Positions 34,621 through 41,161 of a stretch of DNA of 64,000 nucleotides are shown piece after piece; position 1 is the first letter of the stretch, and the number at the start of each line of letters is the position of its first letter. The notes beneath the pieces were generated by a model, which made no database searches, was not told the origin of the DNA, and was given only the letters and a program-made list of their open reading frames with translations. This DNA is from Pacificoceanicola sp049803835. Its GTDB lineage: Bacteria; Pseudomonadota; Alphaproteobacteria; Rhodobacterales; Rhodobacteraceae. The translations under genes and the position numbers were made by a program. The DNA is taken from positions 50,080 through 114,079 of the forward strand of contig NZ_JBNAGK010000017.1 of assembly GCF_049803835.1 (NCBI RefSeq). The letters run 5' to 3'.

Positions 34621-35949
34621 TCAACCCAGTTCGAAGAAACGGCGCCGCTCGTCGATCAGTGTCTTGCCCGTGAAGCGGCTGACCTGGTGCGTGCGGGTTG
34701 CGGTGAAGGTTTCGACAAAGCGCGGCGACAGCCACTCGGCCGCGAAGGATGACCCGCGCAGGGCGTCGATGGCGGCGGTCATCCCGCCGGGCAGCGCCGG
34801 ACCGGCGGCGACGCCGGGGACATAGCCATTGCCACGCGTCGGGTCGGTCGGCTCGGTCTTGTCCCTGATCCCGGCCAGTCCCGCGGCCAGCGTCGCAGCC
34901 AGCGCGAGATAGGGGTTCGCGTCCGAGCAGGGCAGGCGGTTCTCGACCCGGAGCAACCGGGGCGCATGGCCGACCACGCGAAAGGCGGTTGTCCGGTTCT
35001 CGACACCCCAGGAGAAGGCGGGCGGCGCGAAGGTGCCCTCGGCAAAGCGGCGCCAGCTGTTCACCGTGGGCGCGAAGATCAGCATCATCGCGGGCAGGTT
35101 CTTCTGCAATCCGCCGATGAAGTAACGGAAGGTATCGCTGATCTTGCCGGGCGCGTCGCCGTTCCAGAACAGCGGAGTTCCGTCGCGGTCGCTCAGCGAG
35201 ACGTGGATGTGCGAGGACTGGCTGTCGGCCTCTTCGCTCCAGCGCGGCATGAAACAGACGGTCTGGCCGCGCTGCATCGCCAGCACGCGGATGAAGTTCT
35301 TGAACAGCGCGGACTGGTCGGCAGCTTCGAGCGCAGTCGTTGCCGCGACGCAGGCTTCCATGAAGCCACCGCCGATTTCCTCGTGCATCTTGCCCAGACC
35401 GATGCCCAGCGGGCCGCACATGTCGGCCACGGCGGCATAGAAATCAGCCTGTGCGGCCTGGTAGATCAGCAGATCGTGGCTTGGGTGCTGGGTCGCCGTG
35501 TCTAGCCTGTCGAAACCCTTGGCCGCGAGCGACCGGGGCGTTTCGTCAAACAGCGTGAATTCCAGCTCGAAGCCTACCTTCGGGGTCAGCCCCATGTCCC
35601 TGGCCCGGTCCAGCACCCGCCGCAGCAGTGACCGGGGGCAGAAATCCGCCGCCTCGCCGGTGAACTGCGCAAGGTAGAGCGGGCTGTCCTCGTCCCGCTC
35701 GAACGGGATGTGGCGCAGACTGGCCGCATCGACGGACAGTTCCGCATCGTGGAAGTCCGCGCTGTCGTCGGTGACGCCGGGCATGTCGAGGATGTCGTCG
35801 GTCGGATCGAGGGCGAGCTGCACCGGCGACATGCCGGGCCCCTGTTCCAGCAGCGAGGGGATTTCGGACCCCCGCACCTTTTGCCCCCGCAGCAATCCAT
35901 TCGTGTCCACGATGGCGATGGTCGCAAAACGACTGTGCGTTTCACTCAT
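34621..35949 (-). CDS. Glutamine-synthetase-like gamma-glutamyl-amine ligase
   Basis: A 442-aa member of the type-III-like glutamine synthetase group (PuuA, IpuC, AtdA1, GlnT), which join glutamate to an amine with ATP. Metal and ATP motifs are visible: GFELEFTLFDETP, HEEIGGGFMEACV, SSHIHVSLSDRDGTPLFW and ENRTTAFRVVG, RVENRLPCSDANPYLALAATLAAGL. True nitrogen-assimilating GlnA is unlikely because the adenylylation-loop context and length differ. Start at MSETHSRF has GGGAA upstream. The operon continues with the amidotransferase and the P450; the AraC gene at 36069 is divergent and probably regulates it. Confidence 0.88.
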   Translation of the reverse strand: MSETHSRFATIAIVDTNGLLRGQKVRGSEIPSLLEQGPGMSPVQLALDPTDDILDMPGVTDDSADFHDAELSVDAASLRHIPFERDEDSPLYLAQFTGEAADFCPRSLLRRVLDRARDMGLTPKVGFELEFTLFDETPRSLAAKGFDRLDTATQHPSHDLLIYQAAQADFYAAVADMCGPLGIGLGKMHEEIGGGFMEACVAATTALEAADQSALFKNFIRVLAMQRGQTVCFMPRWSEEADSQSSHIHVSLSDRDGTPLFWNGDAPGKISDTFRYFIGGLQKNLPAMMLIFAPTVNSWRRFAEGTFAPPAFSWGVENRTTAFRVVGHAPRLLRVENRLPCSDANPYLALAATLAAGLAGIRDKTEPTDPTRGNGYVPGVAAGPALPGGMTAAIDALRGSSFAAEWLSPRFVETFTATRTHQVSRFTGKTLIDERRRFFELG

Positions 35950-36029
35950 GATGTCGGTTCCCTGTTCCTGTCGGCCCATTGTCCGGGCTCGTCGCGTGTC
36001 CTTGACGATAGGGCCGCCCGGCCTTTGTG

Positions 36030-36061
36030 CTTGATATATTCACGCAATGACTTGATATATT
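36030..36061. promoter_or_regulatory. Tandem AraC-type operator, CTTGATATATT twice at 21-base period
   Basis: CTTGATATATT occurs at 36030-36040 and again at 36051-36061, in the same orientation and exactly 21 bases apart, two helical turns. Similarity extends into the following bases (CACGCAATGA against TCGTCACATGA). It lies just upstream of the AraC gene start and 81 bases upstream of the divergent ligase gene. Direct repeats at this spacing are typical binding sites for AraC activators. Confidence 0.65.
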
Positions 36062-36068
36062 TCGTCAC

Positions 36069-37127
36069 ATGAGCACAGAAAACACCGATCCCCAGCGCAT
36101 TCCGTTGATCCAGTCCAAGATCTTGAACGGTATTCTGAACGGAGCGCAGCTGCCGGATGCCACCGTCGACTCGCTGCTCGCATCCGAGGGGCTGCGTCGC
36201 GGCGACCTGCGCGAGGCGCAGTCGACTTTGCCTTTCGCCGTGTACCTTCGGCTCTTCGACCGGATTGCGGGGGCGATCGGCCGCGACAGCTTCGGGCTCG
36301 AGTTGTCTGCCGCAATGGGGCCGGAACTGGTCGGTGCGGCGGGCTACATCTTCGTCGCGTCGCCTGACCTGAACCACGCCGTGCCGGCGTTGTCCTCCAG
36401 CGTCTTCACCATACAGGATGCGACGGCCTTCGAGGTCTCGACCGATCCCTCGGCCCATGTCCGTTATCGCATCACCGACGACGAGATGACGCCGCGGCGC
36501 CAGGACGTGGAATTTTCCCTGGGCTATGTCGACCGGCTGGTGCGCATGCTTCTGGGTCCGGCGTATGCGCCCCTCGAGGTCTGGTTCGAACATCCGCGCC
36601 GCGATCGGCTGGGGCGGCACGAGGCCGTGTTCCGGTGCCCTGTCTTCTTCGAGCAGGAAATGAACGCGATCTTCTTTCGCGATGAAGACATGATCCGGCG
36701 CGGGACGCGTCCCGACCCGAACCTCGTCGCTCTGATGCAACATTATGTGCAGCTTCTCGACAACCGCAGCCACGCGATCACGACATTCTCCGAAGAGGTC
36801 CGCCAGATCCTTGCCACGCTGCCGGAGAGCGGTGTCCCCGGCCTGGGCAGCGTGCTGAAGCAACTGGGGATGAGCAGCGCCACCTTGGGCCGGCGGCTGG
36901 CGGCGGAAGGCACCTCCTTCCGCGATCTCGCACGGCGGCACCGGATCGACCGGGCCGCGCGGCTGCTCGGTGAAACCCGTCTCAGTATACTGGAGGTGGC
37001 CGCCCGCTGCGGATACGCGGAAACGGCCAGCTTTTCGCGCGCCTTTCGCGAGGTGACGGGAACCAGCCCGCGCGCCTACCGGGCCGAGGTGGCCGGACAG
37101 GTCGCGCCCTTGCCCCTGCGGCGTTGA
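36069..37127 (+). CDS. AraC-family transcriptional regulator
   Basis: A 352-aa regulator with an arabinose-operon-regulator-like N-terminal domain (FAVYLRLFDRIAGAIGRDSFGLELSAAMGPELVGAAGYIFVASPDL) and a C-terminal double helix-turn-helix (GSVLKQLGMSSATLGRRLAAEGTSFRDLARRHRIDRAARLL; ILEVAARCGYAETASFSRAFREVTGTSPRAYR). It is divergent from the glutamine-synthetase-like/GATase/P450 operon and preceded by two 21-base-spaced direct repeats, so it likely activates that operon and controls itself. It is related in layout to the AraC protein at 12763. Confidence 0.9.
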   Translation: MSTENTDPQRIPLIQSKILNGILNGAQLPDATVDSLLASEGLRRGDLREAQSTLPFAVYLRLFDRIAGAIGRDSFGLELSAAMGPELVGAAGYIFVASPDLNHAVPALSSSVFTIQDATAFEVSTDPSAHVRYRITDDEMTPRRQDVEFSLGYVDRLVRMLLGPAYAPLEVWFEHPRRDRLGRHEAVFRCPVFFEQEMNAIFFRDEDMIRRGTRPDPNLVALMQHYVQLLDNRSHAITTFSEEVRQILATLPESGVPGLGSVLKQLGMSSATLGRRLAAEGTSFRDLARRHRIDRAARLLGETRLSILEVAARCGYAETASFSRAFREVTGTSPRAYRAEVAGQVAPLPLRR

Positions 37128-37252
37128 CCGGCACATTTCATCGAGGCGAAAAAGCCCGGAATTGACAAGGGCAAGGGCCATGGCACGCGGACACACCAGA
37201 GCCGGTTGATGATCTGGCGGGGACCGACGATCCGCCGGCCCCAGCGCACTTC

Positions 37253-38485
37253 TTACTGCGTCAGCTTTGCCGTGATCTGGGCAAACAGCTCTTCATTTTC
37301 GGCGTCCCGGCCAACCGGCTCCTGCGTGTAGCTGATCTTGACGATCACGATGTTGTTGGTTGGATCGACGCGGATGAACTGGTGGTGCAGGCCAAGCGCC
37401 ATGTAGACGTCGCTCGCGGCATCGGTCCACCACTGGTACTGGTAGCCGACCGGCTCGCCCTCGGCGACGGGTTCATAGCCCTCGTCCGGCACCGTCGCCT
37501 CGGTCACCCATTCCGCGGGCAAGACCTGCTGGCCGTTGGCCATGCCGCCCTGCAGGAACATCTGACCAAAACGGGCATGGTCGCGAGCCGTGACGGCCAG
37601 CCCGGCCCCGAAGAACTCGCGACCGACGTCGTCCGGACCATCCATGATCCAGTACGCATCGCTTGCCGCGCCCATCGGCTGCCAGAGCTTTTCGGACATG
37701 TAGTCGGCGCCGGTGCGCCCGGTGACCCGTTCGACGATGCATCCCAGAACGCTGGTGTCGAGCGTGGCATAGTTGAAGACGGCGTCGGGCGCGTTCGGAC
37801 CCGGCTCGCTTTCGTTCGCTGCATAGTCGCACCAGCGATAGCTGTAGGCGACCAGCGAATTGTCATGGACTTTGGTCAGCTGGGTCTCGCTCCCGAATTC
37901 GTAGCGTTCTTCCCAGTTCACGCCGGATCTCATGCGCAGCAGGTCACGCACCGTGGGGCCGTCGTACCCCGACCCTTCCATTTCGGGCAGATACTTCGTG
38001 ACCTTGTCGTCGAGACTGTCGATCAATCCGTCGTGCAGCGCGAGGCCGATGAGGGTCGAGGTGTAGGACTTGGCCACCGAGAAGGTCAGGAACCGCGTCT
38101 CCGGCCCGCTGCCATTCCGGTAGTTTTCATAGACGATCGCGCCATCCTTGAGCACCACGAGCGCATTGGTCCGGGTCCGTTCCAGCGCGCCTTCGAAGTC
38201 GAAGGTCTCGCCCAGGATGGTGTACTCGCCCTCGAGCGACATCGGGGCCTCCGGCAGCGCCCAGGTCTTGTCACCGGCGGCAACGCTGCGCGTCGCGAAC
38301 ATCTGATCCATGTGCTGGAACGTCAGGTAGTTGAGGCTCGGCATGAACATGCTTGCCCGCGCGTCGATCATCGTCGGGGTCAGCCAGCGGCCGGGATCGT
38401 CGGATTGGGCCAAGGCGGCACCGCTTATGCAGGTCAGCGCCGCTACCGCAGCAAATCCCGCCGCGAAAGTGTTCCGGTTGTACAT
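37253..38485 (-). CDS. Periplasmic serine hydrolase, beta-lactamase class C / NylB-like
   Basis: A 410-aa secreted protein with signal peptide MYNRNTFAAGFAAVAALTCISGAALAQ. The SxxK nucleophile motif is FSVAKSYTSTLIGLAL, the second motif Tyr lies in VFNYATLDTSVLGCIVERVTG, and the third motif is near GLHHQFIRVDPTNNIVIVKISY. This is the fold of class C beta-lactamases, DD-peptidases, esterases and 6-aminohexanoate-dimer hydrolase; the last group has a similar start to the catalytic domain. Function is not resolved further. The divergent TetR gene shares the promoter region with a palindromic operator. Confidence 0.88.
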   Translation of the reverse strand: MYNRNTFAAGFAAVAALTCISGAALAQSDDPGRWLTPTMIDARASMFMPSLNYLTFQHMDQMFATRSVAAGDKTWALPEAPMSLEGEYTILGETFDFEGALERTRTNALVVLKDGAIVYENYRNGSGPETRFLTFSVAKSYTSTLIGLALHDGLIDSLDDKVTKYLPEMEGSGYDGPTVRDLLRMRSGVNWEERYEFGSETQLTKVHDNSLVAYSYRWCDYAANESEPGPNAPDAVFNYATLDTSVLGCIVERVTGRTGADYMSEKLWQPMGAASDAYWIMDGPDDVGREFFGAGLAVTARDHARFGQMFLQGGMANGQQVLPAEWVTEATVPDEGYEPVAEGEPVGYQYQWWTDAASDVYMALGLHHQFIRVDPTNNIVIVKISYTQEPVGRDAENEELFAQITAKLTQ

Positions 38486-38706
38486 GTGTTTCTCCTCTCA
38501 TGTGCCTAGAACGGTTACGACCTCAGCCTGTCCCCATGCCGTGATCACACGGTCCAGCAGGCAGGGAATGGCATCCCGGCCAGTGCTGTCGTATTCGGGT
38601 TCGACGGTCGCGCGCCGCAGCGCCTGGACAGACCGGACCCCAAATGCAGGAGCGTGTCGGATCATGGAAAGAAAACCTCCCGAAGCTGGTCGATGGCGCT
38701 ATTGCT

Positions 38707-38730
38707 ATTGACTGAAAACTTTTAGTCAAT
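38707..38730. promoter_or_regulatory. 24-base palindromic operator before the TetR gene
   Basis: Bases 38707-38730 form a near-perfect palindrome with half-sites ATTGACTGAAAA and CTTTTAGTCAAT; only the central positions break symmetry. It starts 56 bases before the TetR start codon, overlapping an AT-rich promoter-like stretch (TTGACT then TAAAATTTTTTATC). The size and position suit a TetR dimer controlling its own gene and perhaps the divergent serine hydrolase. Confidence 0.65.
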
Positions 38731-38762
38731 AAAATTTTTTATCGAATAAAGAAAGATTCCGC

Positions 38763-39497
38763 ATGGACAGGTCCAAGGCGAGCACCCACGGTCTCTCAGC
38801 ACAGGACACAGGCAGCGACAGCACGACCGATGGTCTGCGGTCGCGCAAGAAGGCCAGACGCCGGGAGGAGATCCTCGAGCACGCCCGCACGCTCTTTGGC
38901 GAAAGGGGCGTGGATGCAACCACCATGGCGGAGATTGCCGAAGCGGCGGGCGTGTCGACTCCGACCGTGTTCAACTATTTCGGCAACAAGGACGGCATCC
39001 TGATCGCGATCATCGCCGAAGGCGCACAGAACGCCCGGGAAAACAGCAAGGTTCTTGAACCCCGGACCGATGTACCGTTTCTGACCACGCTGATGACGGT
39101 TTTCATGGACGTCTCGGTCGAAACCATGGCCATTGCGAGCAAACGCATCTGGCGCTACGCGAACGCCGCCGCCATGCGGCACCCGACGACAGATCTGGCG
39201 ACGTCTTTCCGGAATGTCGACGACGCGCTGCTGGACATCATCGAGATCATCCTCGCCCCTTACGAGCTGACCCTGAAAGACGGATCGCATGGCGATCCGC
39301 GCGTGATCGCGAACCTGTTCTTCGACGTCTGGATGCAGATGTTCAACCGCTTCCTCACCCGGGCCGAGATGTCGATCGAGACCCACCGCGACGAACTGGA
39401 GCACCGTTTCGCACCGTTGTGCGGCATGATCTTCGCACCGGCTTTCCTCGAAACACCCGGTCTCAGGACGCCGGCACCCAATGGAAAGCGCAGCTGA
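38763..39497 (+). CDS. TetR-family transcriptional regulator
   Basis: A 244-aa repressor. The DNA-binding head is RREEILEHARTLFGERGVDATTMAEIAEAAGVSTPTVFNYFGNKDGILIAIIAEG, near residues 37-92, followed by an all-helical ligand domain. Likely targets are itself and the divergent serine hydrolase gene, given the 24-base palindrome in between. The ligand is unknown. It has no evident link to the decayed 2-oxoacid dehydrogenase genes that converge on it. Confidence 0.9.
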   Translation: MDRSKASTHGLSAQDTGSDSTTDGLRSRKKARRREEILEHARTLFGERGVDATTMAEIAEAAGVSTPTVFNYFGNKDGILIAIIAEGAQNARENSKVLEPRTDVPFLTTLMTVFMDVSVETMAIASKRIWRYANAAAMRHPTTDLATSFRNVDDALLDIIEIILAPYELTLKDGSHGDPRVIANLFFDVWMQMFNRFLTRAEMSIETHRDELEHRFAPLCGMIFAPAFLETPGLRTPAPNGKRS

Positions 39498-39501
39498 TTC
39501 C

Positions 39502-39867
39502 TCACGCGTTCAGGCGCACCGCCATGCGGTTGTCAGACAGCCATCTACGCGATTGAGGATGAATGCGGAGCACAGTCCAGACCGGGTTGCGCCACATCCC
39601 CTGTCTTGCTGCACAGGACATGGAGCGGACAAAATCCGCTCTGCGCTGGTCACGGTGATGAACGCGCACAGGCGCGGTCAGACGCCGGGCTCCCTTGCTG
39701 CGGGTCGGTTTCGGGCATCGGGCCGGGGGCAGTTCCGCCTTGTCGCTTGCGAACGTGACGAGCACGTTCTCTTTGGCAATCGTGTTGCCCGAGGTAACCC
39801 GCACGTCGATGACGAGGACCTCGCTGACCCCGCCGATGTCGGGGCTGTGTACCTCCTTGGTGGCCGT
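39502..39867 (-). pseudogene. Remnant of dihydrolipoamide dehydrogenase gene (lipoyl domain only)
   Basis: Directly after the E2 stop the minus strand reads ACG GCC ACC AAG GAG, then KEVHSPDIGGVSEVLVIDV and a GNTIAKENVLVTFASDKAE segment. This is the N-terminal lipoyl domain found on many bacterial E3 (Lpd) proteins, with its lipoyl-Lys at codon 43. The expected ATG is ACG, and from codon 46 on the similarity stops; no FAD or NAD motifs follow before the frame ends at 39502. The rest of the gene appears deleted, with the TetR gene now next to it. It would have supplied E3 to the E1-E2 complex upstream. Confidence 0.75.
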
Positions 39868-39873
39868 GGTTCC

Positions 39874-41148
39874 TCAGATCGAGACGCGGCGGAAGTCGGT
39901 CAGGCTCCGGCAGACATGTTGCAGGAACCGCGCGGCGGCCACGCCATCGACCACCCGGTGATCCCAGCTGAGGCTGACCGGCTGTATCAGGCGGGGCTGA
40001 ACGGTGTCCTCGCGCCAGACCGGCCGGATCTCCGCGCGGGTCATGCCGAGGATCGCAACCTGCGGGGCGTTGATGATCGGCGTGAACCCGGTGCCGCCAA
40101 TGCCGCCAAGCGACGAGATGGTGAAGGTGGCCCCGGACATCGCCGCAGGGCGCAGTTTGCCGGCTCGCGCCTGCGCAGCCAGCGTGCCCATTTCGGCGGC
40201 GATTTCGGCGACGCTCTTGCGGTCGGCCTCCTTGACGACCGGCACGACGAGGCCCTCCGGTGTGTCGGCGGCCACGCCGATGTTCCAGTAGCGTTTGAGA
40301 ACGATCTCATCGCCGTCGAGCGAGCTGTTGAACGTTGGATAGGCCTTCAGGGCAGCGACCACGGCTTTTACCGCGAAGGCCAGCAGGGTGATCCTTGCGT
40401 CCTCGGGGCCTGCCTCCTTGTTCAGGAGCTTGCGGAAGTCTTCCAGATCGGTGACGTCCGCCTTGTCGAAGTTGCAGACATGCGGGATCACAAGGGCGTT
40501 TCGGGTCAGCGCGGGGCCGGAGATCCGTGCGATCCGGCTCAGTTTCCGGCGCTCCACAGGACCGAATTTCTCGTAGTCTTCCGTCGGCCAGTCGGGAAGA
40601 CCCATGCCCGGCGAGGCGGTCTGGCGCGGGGCGGTGTCCGACAGGCGGGCCTTGACGAAGGCTTCCACGTCCGCGCGCAGGATGCGCGATTTCGGGCCGG
40701 TGCCGGTGACTTCGGTCAAAGGCACGCCCAGCATCCGCGCATAGTGGCGGATCGAAGGCGAGGCGTGGCTCTTGCCAGATGCCGGGGGCGGCGTGACGGG
40801 CTTGGCCGGCTCGGCGGCAGGTGTTGTCAGAGGAGCCGGTTGAGGAGGCGGAACGGCCGCCTCAATGGGTTTGTCCTTCGGCGTCGCGGGTTCGCTGGCC
40901 TTGCTGTCAGCGGCCTGGACCCGGGCGAGGAGGGTGCCTTCGCGCACCCTGTCACCCTGGCTGACGAGCAGGTCCACGATCTTTCCGGCGCGGGAGCTGG
41001 GCACGTCCAGCGTGGCCTAGTCCGATTCCAGCACGATCAGGGTATCGTCGATCTGCACGGTATCCCCCACCGAGACCGGGATCTCGACGATCGGAACATC
41101 CTGGAAATCCCCGATATCGGGCACATGGATTTCGATGATGGTGCTCAT
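39874..41148 (-). pseudogene. Dihydrolipoyl acyltransferase (E2) with TAG at the lipoyl-lysine codon
   Basis: E2 of a 2-oxoacid dehydrogenase, 424 codons. From ATG 41148 the lipoyl domain reads STIIEIHVPDIGDFQDVPIV to LIVLESD, then TAG at codon 44 (41017-41019), then ATLDVPSSRAGKIV in the same frame. The motif is normally DKA with the Lys carrying lipoate, so AAG became TAG at exactly that codon. Downstream the peripheral-subunit-binding domain (ASPSIRHYARMLGVPLTEVTGTGPKSRILRADVEAF) and catalytic domain (SWDHRVVDGVAAARFLQHV) are intact. A GTG at 41004 could restart translation, but the product would lack the lipoyl lysine. It follows E1 by 13 bases. Confidence 0.92.
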
Positions 41149-41161
41149 CCGCTCTCTCCTC

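Noticed and set aside
34621..35949. Housekeeping glutamine synthetase GlnA
   Set aside because: Length and motifs fit the PuuA/IpuC/AtdA1 group, and it is paired with a class-I amidotransferase and a P450.
37128..37252. Possible terminator between the AraC gene and the serine hydrolase gene
   Set aside because: The GC-rich dyad around 37213-37245 is imperfect and has no T-run.
41017..41019. TAG at the lipoyl-lysine codon read as pyrrolysine
   Set aside because: Nothing in the window encodes pyrrolysine machinery, this kind of bacterium is not known to use it, and the downstream lpd stub shows the locus is decaying.
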